NCBI GenBank assembly: GCA_014905825.1
Contig: JACGCN010000010.1
Coordinates: forward strand, 1,116,001-1,180,000
Reading direction: 5' to 3'
Length of the DNA: 64,000 bases
From: Lyophyllum atratum
Lineage: Eukaryota; Basidiomycota; Agaricomycetes; Agaricales; Lyophyllaceae
This document shows, piece after piece, positions 1 through 11,481 of the stretch (within the stretch, counting starts at the first letter, position 1; every line of letters begins with the position of its first letter). The notes under the pieces are model-generated. The model ran no database searches. It saw nothing but the letters and a program-made list of their open reading frames with translations, and was not told the origin of the DNA. The position numbers and the translations under genes were made by a program.

Positions 1-101
1 TTCTTATTATATTAATCTGTCGTTCTCGTCTTTCTCTTTTTGTTGTTTTCGTGTACTTTATGGTGTGTGCAGCCCTGATACTATTATTTGCCTGTACGGG
101 A

Positions 102-1583
102 TTAGAACCAGTGTGGGTATGTCAGAAATCCTATTAGATCTGAAGTGTAGCCGTGCCCTATTCTCGAGGGAACGAGGGTCCAGTCTGTGCCAGTTGAGCT
201 ATATGCACTCCTGCGGAAAGACAGTCCTGATTGAGCACAAAGCAAGCCCCCAAGATGGAGACGACCTACCTGTTCTCTCAACTCATTCGTGAACAGTTTC
301 CTCGTACTCATATCCAAAATACCTCGCGCTTCGAGGCCAGTCATAATATACCCCGGCACAACGTCCAAGAACTGCTCGCGCAGATCCTCCTCGTCCCACC
401 CGCCACACAAGAAGATCGTGACCCGCTTCAAATTAACAAACACTTCTTCATTGGAGAGCACAACGTCCAGATCATGCCATATTGGATCCATCTTCAGGTA
501 CTCCATGCCCATACAGCCAAAAAATTCACTGATAAATCCGATGGTGACATTTTCTAGGCTCACGGGACCGCTGTTGCGCGCTACCAGATCTTGCAGGGCT
601 CGGAGTGCCCATACAACTGGACTTTGGGGATCGTCTGCCGAGGTCAAAGACCCGACCTCTAACGATCGGAGGGTTTTCGGGATCTCGAGCCTGATCGTTG
701 GTCGGTCTGGTCGATAAAATACGTATGTAGAACCAGCTAATACGAAGAGACATTACGCACCGTAGTCATCATCAGGATCATAGCGTAATTCTGAAATTGT
801 CCACTGAAATCGTTGCAAATTTGGGGCGGAATGCTTCATGAATGAATCCACGGTATCAAGAGTGGCCTCATCGATACCAGTCAAGATCAGTTCTCGCAGG
901 TTGGTCAAGTCAACTGTGGTGGACAAGTTCATGAGAAGGGATTCTCCGAGTGGACCTGCTGTGATCAGAAGTGATTGGAGGCGAGGTTTTTCGAGTACAG
1001 CTTTAGGATCACTGTTAACGACGGATACCGTGTCGACGACACTGCAGTCACGTAAGCGTAGTTCCTTGAGCTGCGCCGAGTAACAGAAAATGGAGGCCGG
1101 AACTTTCATGTTTTCAATATCGATCTTAATGAGCGACGGGAATCGGAAAAGGCGTAGGAAAGATGCCTGCGAGCTGGGTGGGAAATTCCGCCAATCCAGA
1201 GTCATCTGGTGGTCTTGGAGAGCCACAGAGACGGTCCTCAGATTCGAGAGCAGGTCCAGACATGGTCTGAGGTCTGGTTCGCTAAAGATCCAATTCTCGT
1301 AATCTGTCGATGGGCCACGCGCTGGTGAAGGATCAGGCTCCAGAATGAGAGCTCGAATGTATTGCGCAAGGTGTGTGCTTTGCGTGAGAAGAGTGTGAAG
1401 CCTCCGACATCGATCTTGGTAAGGGTAGAGGTGGATTCGGCGGAAGAGTCGGGCTTGACTTGGTGCTACGAAAGAACGAGCGACCATGGAGCATGATAGG
1501 AAAGTTGAGCGATCGCCGAGTGGAATTTCATCGAGAATGACATCAACGATATCCTCGGGAATATTGATGGACGTTGGACTCAT
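102..1583 (-). CDS. F-box protein, 2 exons, 475 aa
   Basis: An F-box protein, by family knowledge a substrate adaptor of an SCF ubiquitin ligase. Exons are 1583..761 and 706..102, split by a 54-nt intron (GTGCGT donor, ACCAG acceptor) whose phase fits. The start is the ATG at 1583; the frame stays open upstream only through a GTG. Residues about 5-45 carry the F-box pattern (IPEDIVDVILDEIP, then a Ser/Cys-rich helix ending VARSFVAPSQARLFR), which is how many Agaricomycete F-box proteins begin. The rest is leucine-rich with no recognised repeat, as usual in this large, fast-evolving family. Target unknown. It is separated by 427 nt from the convergent-side ADH gene. The domain call is fairly sure; the biological role is not. 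Confidence 0.75.
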
Positions 1584-2010
1584 TGAAGCGGCTACGGGGG
1601 CTATGAGTTGAAGCCGCACTCGTAGTTAACTATAAGTAGTGGCCACCGGCGATCAGCGACCTGTCACCAAATGAGATCTGACTCTGCAACTTGTCAGTAA
1701 ACGAATGATATGTCACGGCACTGTAAATACTAGCGGGTATACACCGTACAGGATGGATACAGACACCATCTTCCTACCAAGAGATGGCCCGGGTCTTCTG
1801 CCAATGACCGGCGGTTGAATCTGATTTTTGACGATCTGCGTGAGTGACAACGACAAGTACGGCATCCATGACTGCATCTTGCTTAGTGATAGGGCCAATA
1901 CCAGGAGGCATCATGATGACGTTGTGCACAAACCAACAGGAACTCAAGGGTGAGCATTAACGATATACTGTACAGGTTCATGTTTTCTTACTTCCGCTCC
2001 TATCGATAGA
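1584..2010. other. Intergenic, F-box promoter / ADH 3' flank
   Basis: 427 nt without a supportable gene. It must contain the 5' region of the F-box gene and the 3' end of the ADH gene. I see only short unsupported frames here. Confidence 0.5.
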
Positions 2011-3548
2011 TTAACTGGTCATATCAACAACCACCCTTCCCGAAAGTTTGTTCTGTATCATGGCATCATAAACGCTACACCCACGAATCATTCAGCTCCG
2101 GCTCGGGAAAAATAAAATACACATACGCTTGAAGTTCGTGCAACTTCTTCACCTGAAAATGGACCTTCGGGCCACCAGCCGCCGCAATCGAGATAGCCTC
2201 CCTCGCGTCTTGGCGATTGCCGACATACGAGCCCAAAATGCTTAGACTCTGACAAAGTGAATCATTGAAAGACCTGTTTGTATGGGTGTGATGCTACGCT
2301 CATACCTTATAGACCGTGAAAAAGATCGGCGTCTCGAGCATCGCCTTTCCGGGGAGACCGACGGCCATGAGCGTTCCTCCCTTCCTGAGGTACTCAACTG
2401 CCTGTTTGTAACCCGAGCTCTAAGCAACGGAGGTGCATTAAGACATCGAAAGTACGGGAGTAAAGTAGCATGCTTACCGAGGCTGCAGTCACAACACAAG
2501 AGTGGGCGCCGAGGCCTTCGGTGGCGTTCTGGATGTCCGTGACCACATTTTTCGACTCTTTAAAGTCAATCCAGAAATCGGCGCCGAGGTCCTGACAGAG
2601 CTTTTTCTTATCTTCGCCGGTGTCTGTTGTTATTCGTGTATATAAGGACAGAACTTCAAACGGTATACCAAGAGTTGAGAAGGGCATACCTATAGCAATG
2701 ACACGACGGCCCATGTATTTCGCGTATTGGACGGCTGAGGTCACGGGTATGAAAACTGAAGGTTAATTGTTCTAAAGTAAATCATACCAAGGTGGCCAAG
2801 ACCGCCGCCAGCGCCCGGAACGACAATCCAGTCGCCAGGGCTCGTCTGGCTGTATTTGAGCGCACGGTATACCGTCAGACCCTATTGATGATAAGAACCG
2901 CAAGCCGGAATATGCACGAGCGCAACACGCACCGCACACAAGATAGAGGCGGCCGCCATACTGTCGAATCCTTCCGGAATCGGCGTGACGTGATTCACGT
3001 ATGAGACCTGGGAGTATATAGATATGAGACACAAATCCACGCGATGCGCAAGCGAACTGGCTACACGCACAACATATTCGGAAAAGGTCCCATCGATGTT
3101 GAACCCACTGATCTTAGCCTCATCGCAATCTAAAGATTGCACAAGCGTCAGAGCTTAAGATAGAGAATCTCACTAGTATGCACATACTTTGCTCATGTCC
3201 CTTGCGGCATTGTTCGCAGTTAAGACACGAATCGGCGAGCCATTTGATACCAACCCGGTCTCCGAGCTTGACGGGGCAGCGGGGAGTATTGTTCCCAATA
3301 GCGACAATGTCACCGACACCTTCATGGCCGGCAATAAGGGGAAGTTTTGGTGGGACAGGCCAGTCACCGAAGGATGCGTGGCAGTCGCTATGGCAGACAC
3401 CGGTGCAGTGGAGCTTGACAAGACATTCGCCAGGCCCGAGCTCGGCCTGCGATTTGACGGGGTAATCTGTCTTTATGGTAACAGAACTGCCGATCTTGGG
3501 AACGATAGCAGCGGTCTGTGTTTTTGGGATAGTGTAAGGTGGGGCCAT
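2011..3548 (-). CDS. Zinc-dependent alcohol dehydrogenase, 9 exons, 359 aa
   Basis: Medium-chain Zn-dependent, NAD(P)-linked alcohol dehydrogenase of the fungal ADH1 type, interconverting alcohols and aldehydes in the cytosol. Exons: 3548..3188, 3129..3071, 3007..2933, 2881..2788, 2734..2690, 2623..2478, 2419..2306, 2248..2127, 2074..2011; every junction keeps phase, giving 359 codons plus stop, close to the family's ~350. Catalytic zinc ligands are visible as C52 in GVCHSD and H75/E76 in AGHEG. The structural zinc lobe has C108, C111, C114 and C122. A GAGGGLG dinucleotide-binding loop lies at 188-194, followed by VIAID, the usual end of the second Rossmann strand; the Asp there favours NAD over NADP. 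Intron 2 is 63 nt with no in-frame stop, so gene finders may read through it. It ends 1.6 kb from the P450 block and could act on P450-derived alcohols (inference). Confidence 0.93.
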
Positions 3549-5137
3549 TGCAGAAGCAAAGTTGGGATACGTACAGGTGGAACCCAGCTTTAAATACAAA
3601 AGGTTGACGCAGCGCTGATTCAAAGTGAGACTGGGGTTTCCAGAGCATACCGGTCTAGATCTATGACGCTGTTACAAGACTCTGACAAGTAGTTCGAGGT
3701 TAACAGGCGGCGGCAATTGCCGGAGTGTGTACTCATTGCAACCCGCGTCCTCCTCCTCCTCCTCCAAATCACTTGCCATGTCAGACGAGCTCAGGAAAGC
3801 TTCACGCGCGCCTCTGCTTTTCAGCTTCTTTGTACCGTGACCATTTCTGATCTACCTCCGAACTAATAGCTGTCTTCAATTGAATGCGATTCGTGGACCG
3901 ACAAAAGAATTCTCAAGTGAACGACTCGGAAGAAAGACGTCTTCACTGCTCACAGACAACGATAGCTCGATCTATGTCCTGTATACGGATATGTAATCAA
4001 ACATGTACAAGAGTTATGCTGCTGAGACTTTGTAGCATCAAGAAGCACAGGCCCTCAACTTCGTGTAGGACCAAAGCTCCGTAGATGCATATCTGACTGC
4101 AGCAACCATCGGTCTGGGCGTGTCGAAGCCTGGCCTCTCTCCTCACACCATTTTAGAGGTCTCTTGTCGGCTGAACTCTCCGCGATCACATCTAGCAGCT
4201 CCGCCACGCCCCCAATGCATACCTGCTATCTCATCTTCCGGGGCCCGCGTATGAAACTCCTGGAAAAGTGCCTATGATCTGAATCGACATCTAGATACCA
4301 TGGCATACCAGGCCTTCCCAATTTCTAACTCTTCAACTGCTGCTGGGGTTTAGGTCGCAGCGCGCCACCAGGATACCGCTACACGGAGGATGTCCCCCGA
4401 GTGTTCACGCCCGGCTATCTATGTCCACACAACACCATCCTGGGTGGCGATCGGCGAGTGGGGCTGGTTGATACTGGCTTGTCGGGTTGCTATACCGGGT
4501 GGCTCGAGTACTTATCAGTAACATCCTATTTACCTTTCTCACGTTATAAAACATAGGAACGGAAACCTCGTCTGCTGCAACTGCATTGGCGCCGAGGGAT
4601 TGGTGGGGTTATATGGCATCGATTAGCGACCTCATTCATAGGTGTATTGCCTATAATTAATGCCATATGATACCACTGACCTCTTTTCGCCATGTTGAAT
4701 TGCTTCACTGACTTCTCTACTATGATGTACTCACGCCTTGCGGGTGTGTGCAAGGTGTGTGTGTGGGGGGGGGGACCCCGAATGCCCAGAGTCAATCAGG
4801 CACATGCGCCCGTCGTCGCGCAGGACGATATCGTGAAGACTCTCTCTCTCTCAACGGTTTTTCATTGCCAATGATGTTAGTGTAAGTCGGAGAGCTTGAC
4901 AAGCCGGCATTCGAGCCCTAGTAAAAATTTTGTGATCACCAGGCGATATTGGACAAGATGTGTCGGAAACAGGACAAGTCACATTTCAGTCGATTCCGAG
5001 GTCGTGCTTACCTGTGCCGTCCAAATCACGCGAAATGACACAGCAGCTTACTCAATGCTACACACGTATCAGCATGTTCTTCCATGAAAATGTACCGCGA
5101 GGGAACGAGCAGACAATCAACACAGAACTAAGCCTCT
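3549..5137. other. Intergenic between ADH and P450 A
   Basis: No intact gene. It holds a (TCC)6 run at 3748-3765 and a run of ten G at 4765-4774 next to a GT-rich stretch. A plus-strand open stretch from about 4362 to 4556 reads like a hydrolase fragment (see findings). It also contains the ADH promoter. Confidence 0.4.
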
Positions 5138-7467
5138 TCATCTCCTCACAAGCCTAACCGGCGCATCAGCAACCGCCATCGTCAACCCAATCATCGGCTT
5201 CTCAAACACCTTCCTCCTCCACCCATCCACTGTCTCTCCCTTTCCCAACCCCGGCTCGATACGCCAGTCCCTCAACAACATCGCAAGGAACACTACAGCC
5301 TCCGTCGTCGCGAACTTCCTGCCGATACACGCGCGCGGGCCGATGCTGAAGGCAGGGAAGGATTCGGACTCGTTCGAGGTGCCGTACCACCGCGACGGGC
5401 GGAATTCTTCGGGGTCTTCGAAGTAGCGTGCGTTATAGTCTGCGGGCGGGGGTTAGGTACAATCTTGGGGATGTCCCGAAGGAAAGGAAAGGAGAGGACT
5501 TACGGGTTCCGACCATGTCAAGTACGATCTGGACGAGGGAAGAGGATGAGTCTACGGTGTGCGCGGGGTCAGTTGATGGATGGATATACTGACGTTGGTG
5601 CCTTTTTGTATCGCGAGCGGTGTTGTCCCTTCCTGTCCAATTGGGTTGGGAAGGTGGAGCACTGTGTCTTCAGTGGCCTCCCGTAGCATGATATGCGCAG
5701 CAGCTGTGTCGGAATGATAAGTATCAGACTATCTGGACGAGAGGAACTTGGCTCACGGAACAAGCGCAGACCCTCGTAGAAGGCAGATAATACTTTGTAC
5801 AGGTCATCGTAATCTTTATAAGCCTGTGATCCGTTGTTAGCATACAGAACGTGGTGAAACAGGAGGTTCCAGTCGTACAGGATCACGATCATGGCCAACG
5901 ACGGAGATGATTTGTTCCAAGACTTCATTTTGGATGTCTTGGTGGAGAGCAAGCAGTGACAGCGTGGCAGCCAGGGTATTAGCGGTAGTCTCTGTATCGG
6001 GGCCGTATTAGCCTCACTACTGCGATGAACACGAAAGGCACATACCATGCCCGGCGAAGAGCATGATGAAGACGTTGCCGATCTACAATTATCTCTCATT
6101 CAGGATAATGCGCCAGAAGGACACGAACACAAGTACGCACCACTTCCTGATCACTGAGGCGCAACTTCCCAGTCTCCTGCTCATTGGCCTTAACCAGCAT
6201 CGTGAACGCGTCGACCCGCTCATCCGCACTCTCTTCCTCATTTCTCACCTCCGCCGTCCGCGCCTCCACTTCCCTATGCATGAACGTGCTGAACTGATCG
6301 AATGCCTTGCGGATGTGACCGAAGCTACGTCAAACCTCCATCAGCGCCATCTTCACTACACAAACACTCGGTTATTCCACATACCCTGGGAGGTACCGCA
6401 CCCAGTCGGGCGCCATGAGTCCGATGATGTACGAGTCGGCTAGGATACGCAGGGCCTCTTGTATGGACATGGTGCCGTCAGGGCCGATGGGGGGTGCAGA
6501 CCACTCAAAGGAGAAACCGAAGCCGCATTTCGCGATGATCAGGAGCGCCAGCTGGGAAAATGGAGGTGGTAAGGCGAGCTGTGTACATGGAAGGATGGGA
6601 ATACGAACTTTGGTGGTGTGCTTTTGCATTACAGGGATATCAATGGTATCTCTACCATGCCAACCTTCGATTGCTTCCATCTGGCGGTACGTGTGCACAG
6701 TCTCAGCCCAGACCATCTCGTACCTATTGACGCGTTTAAATCACACTAATCTTACCATCTTTCGAAAAAGACACTCACAACTTGTTGTTGAATGCCGGTC
6801 CCATAACGCGTCGGTGCTTCCTCCACATATCCATATCCCACGCGCCCACAAGATTCTGGCCCCATTTGCTGCGCGGTAGAGTAAGCCCTCAAGCGGATAA
6901 ACACGCGAAAGGAATCAGCACTAACATCAACACTCGACTTGCAGCCTCAGATTTTGCCCAGCTCGTCTTCTGGTCACCCGAGACGACTTGGCGTATGACG
7001 TCGAGATTCGATGAGTATATGGACGGAGCGCCCATGATGAAGGGGACGACCGAGAAGTTTTCGTTTTGGAATTTCCTGTACACTGTCCGAAATTTTAATT
7101 TCTTGCGTGAGGCCAAACGGGCATGGTCGCTCACTTGTTTTCCGCCAGGTCCAATGGGCGCGGAGCCCCGGATTCCACCAGGAGGTCGGGATGAGCGCGC
7201 CAGGAGGAGCGAGCGGTTGGAAGGGCACGCGATAGCCTGGAAGACTGCTCACAGACTAAGTGCAACATATTGAGACGGACGGTAAGCCAGAAGATGACAT
7301 TGAGAACGCACGCGTATCCCATTGAGGAACTTTATCACCCTCGACGTGACGAATACAGCTAACAGGGCAGAGATGAGGGGAATGTCATGGCCGAGAAAGC
7401 GGAGCTGGAAGGCGAAAGAGGAGTGGGCGTAGAGCTCGCTGGCATGGCGCAGGAGACCCAGTGGCAT
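5138..7467 (-). CDS. Cytochrome P450 (copy A), 13 exons, 547 aa
   Basis: Membrane-bound fungal cytochrome P450 monooxygenase, first of three tandem copies. Exons: 7467..7312, 7255..7135, 7082..6926, 6868..6779, 6723..6609, 6551..6385, 6324..6141, 6082..6046, 5991..5879, 5823..5757, 5703..5594, 5528..5504, 5439..5138; all phases agree. The N-terminus has a hydrophobic anchor (about residues 20-45) and then a proline-rich hinge (LPGYRVPFQP). The I-helix reads AGHETT, the K-helix EGLR supplies the ExxR pair, and the haem loop is FSIGPRACIG with the thiolate Cys at about 485. The usual membrane P450 length is ~500-550. Exon 6 is two codons shorter than in copies B and C. Substrate unknown; family number not assignable by eye. 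The gene looks intact and functional. Confidence 0.93.
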
Positions 7468-7876
7468 CGTAGACAGGGCGGTGTGAAGATTTCATCTGCG
7501 ACAAGTTTTATTTAACGGCTAAGCCGTGTTTGAAGCGAGTTTGAAGCATGCCGGCAGCGACGGCGGCGTTCAGGACTCGGAGATTTGATAGACGATGATC
7601 GAAACTTGGCCATCAACAAGTTTGCTGTCAGTTTCCAACAAGTCGCAACTTGCAAGTCCTTACCGTACGGTCGCACTCAAGATCGTCAACACACACGATG
7701 GCCTGGTCACGGTTACCAACGCTCTCCTCCCTGTTAAATGGGCAAAATCCCTCTGCGACCTAACCCTCGTTGATGTGGTGCAGCAGGACCCTCATTTCTT
7801 GAAACATAATCGGTTTACATTGGTTGCGCCAACTCTGAAGACCCCTATTACGGGCGACGTTTACGTGTACAAAATA
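7468..7876. promoter_or_regulatory. Presumed promoter of P450 copy A
   Basis: 409 nt between the stop of copy B and the ATG of copy A, so it must serve both as B's 3' region and A's promoter. The 60-odd nt just upstream of the ATG resemble those upstream of copy B (GGTGTGAAG followed by a TTTTATT element), as expected if the duplication carried promoter DNA. No specific factor site is identified. Confidence 0.35.
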
Positions 7877-10232
7877 TCAAGCCCTCCCTTTCCTCCTCCT
7901 CGTAAGCCTAATTGGCGCCTGCCCGACAGACAAAGTGATCCCCAATGTCGGCCTTGCCAGCACCTTCTCCCTCCACGCGCCCCTCGTCTCACCTATCTCC
8001 AACTTCGGCTCCACACGCCAATCCCTAAGCAGCATCGAAAGGAACGCCACAGCCTCTGTCGTTGCGAATTTCCTCCCGACACACGCACGGGGACCAATGC
8101 CGAAGGCAGACAAGGCCTCGGACTCGTTGGGGCTGCCGTAAAACCGCGAGGGCCGAAACTCTTCTGGGTCTTTGAAGTAGCGGGAGCTGTAATCTGTAGA
8201 TGCGGATGGGTGGTTAATTGTAAAGTGTGGTGGATAGGGTGGGGGAGTGACTTACGGATGCCAACCATATCGATAACGATCTGAAGGACGAGGGTGGATG
8301 AGTTATATTGTGAAGTGGAAGCCTTACCTTGGGGATACTCACGTTGGTGCCCTTGTGTACCGGGAGCGGTGTGGTGCCTTCCTGGCCATCGGAGCTGGGG
8401 AGGTTCAAGATGGTATCTTCGCTGGCCTCGCGTACCATGATATGGGCGGAAGCTGTGTCGGTGTGGGGATCAACAAAGTTTATATAGGGAGGACATGACT
8501 TACGGAACAAACGTAAGGCTTCGTAGAAAGCAGATAGCACCTTGTCGAGCTTGGAGTAGTCATCATACACCTGCCATGCCGTGTTATCCGATGCAATAAG
8601 ATGGAATGGAAAGGAAAAGCCTTACGGGATCGCGATCGTACCCAACGACAGAGACTATCTGTTCCAAGATTTCATTTTGTATTTCTTGGTGGAGAGCAAG
8701 AAGCGCCAGAGTCGCAGAGATCGTGTGCGCGCTAGTCTCTACAGAAATATATTACATTAGCTCGACGTCGGATAGCCATGTAACCTAGACACACCATGTC
8801 CCGTGAAAAGCAAGATAAAAACATTGCCAATCTATGCTCGCTCCAATCAGCGCACAGCAAGGAACATCCACGAACAAAGATACCCACCACCTCCTGATCA
8901 TCCAGCCTCAACTTCTTCGCCTCCTGCTCATTTGCCCTAACCAACATAGTGAACGCATCCGTCCTCTCATCCGCGCTCTGCTCCCCATTCCTCACCTCAG
9001 CCGTCCTCACCTCAATCTCCTTCCGCATAAACGCACTGAACTGGTTAAACGCCTCGCGAATCTTGCTAAACCTACCATGCGCATCCCACCGTCAACGGAA
9101 TATCCACAATGCAGATAAACCAAAGCAGGACGTACCCAGGCATCGGGAGGTAACGCACCCAGTCCGGCATCATGAGCGCAATTGCATGTGAGTCGGCGAG
9201 GACACGGAGGGCTTCTTGTATGGTCATCTGCCCATCGGGCGCTGTGGGCGGCGCGGACCAGTCGAAGTCGAACCCGAAGCCACACTTGGCGATGACCAGG
9301 AGTGCCATCTGGATGAAGGAAACAGAAAGTGAGCATTTTAAAATTTTAGACCGACGGACGAGTGGATGGCCACGCGAACCTTGGTAGAGAGTTTCTGCAC
9401 CGCAGGAATCTCGATGATATCATTTCCAACCCAGCCTTCGACGGATTCCATCTGGCGGTAGGTCTCGAGCGTCTCTGACCACACCATCTGGTATCTACAT
9501 GACTCGATGAATAAGCTTGCCCTTAATGTACCACATAACTAAAGTGTACTTACAATTTATTGTTGAACGCGGGCCCCATGACGCGTCGATGCTTCCGCCA
9601 CATGTTCATGTCCGACGCGCTAGCAAGATTATGGCCCCATTTTCTGGACGAAAAGAAAGATCAGAAATCACCCAAGTCAGTAAATACGGCCGCTCACGTC
9701 AACACTTGATTCGACTCTTTAGACTTTCGAAAGCTCGTCCTCTGTTCGCCGGACACAACCTGGCGCATGACGTCCAAATTCGACGTATATATGCTCGGGA
9801 GGCCTACAAGGAATGGCACGACCGAGAAGGTGTCGGTTCCCAAGTCCTTGTACACTGCAGCGGTGGTCAGATGTGTTTAATCCAAGTTGGAAGTGGTACT
9901 CACGCGTGGATCTCCATCTCCAGTGGGCATGGAGCCCAAGGTTCCACCAGGAGGTGGGAAAAAGTGCGCCAGGGAGGGCAGCCCCCTGGAAAGGGATGCG
10001 GTAGCCTGGGAGGTTGCCTACAGCCTATGTAACGCGTGGGTCCGGTCAGGACGAGACTTCGAGCGCCATATTGGACAGGGCGACCCACGCTTAGGCCGTT
10101 GAACAGTTTCACGACCCTCGACACGACAAATACACTCAGGAGGATGGTAAGCAGAGGAACGTCGTGTCCAAGAAAGCGGGGGTGGATAGAGAACAACTCT
10201 TGTGCGGCATGGCGCAGGAGGTCCAGTGGCAT
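7877..10232 (-). CDS. Cytochrome P450 (copy B), 13 exons, 550 aa
   Basis: Second tandem P450 monooxygenase. Exons: 10232..10089, 10024..9904, 9854..9698, 9643..9554, 9494..9380, 9308..9136, 9071..8888, 8831..8795, 8738..8626, 8570..8504, 8452..8343, 8280..8256, 8193..7877; all phases agree. It has the N-terminal anchor, a conserved NENFSVVPFL-like block (here TDTFSVVPFL), ExxR as EALR, and haem loop FGIGPRACVG (Cys about 483). The I-helix differs from its sisters: TGHETS instead of AGHETT, so both the small residue before Gly and the second Thr are changed. Those positions line the oxygen-activation groove, so a shifted substrate or rate is possible (inference). The C-terminus carries three extra basic residues. 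Intact. Confidence 0.93.
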
Positions 10233-10638
10233 TGCGGACGGGGAGGTGTGAAGGTTTCGTCGTACATGGCTTCCGTTTTATTCAGCAAGGCGTAAGACAA
10301 CGCTAAAGAAAGTTAGTTTCCGGTGTTCAGACCGTAAGTATCCTCTTGTCTTTTGGAAGGGAGAGATATAAAGTGGAACCATGCCGGCATTGACGATGAT
10401 GACCGGTAACCGGTGAATGTCAGTTTCGAACATCACAGCAGACCATCCAGGCCTAGTAGCTCTTTACATTCTTGTGGCATTACTTACTTGATTTAGTCTT
10501 CTTTTACTTCCTGCCGCCTCTGCAGAGTATATAGCTAGCGTATATTGCTGTCGTGCTATCCGCCTCTCCTCAATACGTACACCAAGAACAAAATGCAAAT
10601 TTAACCGTATCCCTGAATGATGCTCAGGCGGTTGAGAC
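10233..10638. promoter_or_regulatory. Presumed promoter of P450 copy B
   Basis: 406 nt between the P450 B start and the 3' end of the small unknown gene upstream. No gene seen. It shares a short block with the region upstream of copy A. Confidence 0.3.
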
Positions 10639-11113
10639 TCATTCCGAGGTCCCGGAAAAGCTATCCCATATGTTGATCAGACGAAGGGCCAAGGCAGTAT
10701 AGAGATAGAGAACGACGTACGGATAGCCACAGGCCGCCAGGTGATAGACCTGCCAGACCCTTAGCTGAGACTCGAGAGCAATCTCGATGGTGTTCAGGCG
10801 CTCAGCTAGTCGAACGTATTCAGCATAACGCTCCGATGGCCATATCGGTATGCCCTGAGTCATCAAGGCGTCGAGGGAAGTTTGTGTGAGTCCGCGATCC
10901 TTCATAATGTGTGCCAGGATGTAAGCTGTGGCCTCGAGGATTTTTTTATTAAAAGATTCTGGACTCTGGTGAGCACGAAACGTGTTCAGAAACATGGTGC
11001 GATAATTGTAAAGGAAAACGCACCATGGATGACGCAACATCGGCAGACTCACTAGCAGACTCAGAGGGACTTACAGAAGAAGTGGGCTGCGTGTGAGCTA
11101 CCACAGCGCTCAT
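10639..11113 (-). CDS. Small unknown protein between P450 copies, 2 exons, 138 aa
   Basis: Not recognised. Exons 11113..11024 and 10965..10639 are joined by a 58-nt GT-AG intron in phase 0 and encode 138 residues from an ATG. The first 30 residues are Ser/Ala-rich and probably disordered. The second exon is helical in character: an amphipathic stretch (ILEATAYILAHIMKDRG), a middle part with RLAERLNTIEIALESQLR, and a hydrophobic C-terminal third (YPYVVLYLYTALALRLI) that could be one membrane helix or a buried hairpin. It sits on the same strand as the three P450 genes, in the otherwise empty 1.25 kb between copies B and C, and so may have been carried in with one duplication or be a remnant. 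The coding call rests on the clean splice and open frame only. Confidence 0.45.
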
Positions 11114-11481
11114 TTTTGGAGCAATGCGTATAGAACTTGAAGCATCCTGTTTAGACTCAAGAGTTACAGGTCCGCCAGCCCTGCAGATGACAGCCTCGAG
11201 GTTAACGTTACGAGTCTACGACGTGGACGCCGCTGACGACAGCTTTTAGCTAAGTTAAAGTACATAGTTACATGATAATGATATCGATAAAAGATCCGTG
11301 ATCCATGGTTAGATCGATTAGATATCGCATTGCAAACCAGCGGATGCGTCCCGTTCTAATCTATATCGGCAGGAGGATGCAGACATTGACACGTAGCCCA
11401 AGTGCAGAAATACCTAAAGCCTCCGATAAAATTCCTCCATATTAAGCACAACATTACCGTAATCTATATTTGCTCAACCAA
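11114..11481. other. Intergenic, 3' of P450 C
   Basis: 368 nt; no gene seen. AT-richer than the flanking exons. Confidence 0.4.

Noticed and set aside
150..215. TAGCTCAACTGG-like tRNA A-box on the minus strand
   Set aside because: It lies within the F-box coding exon and no cloverleaf can be drawn.
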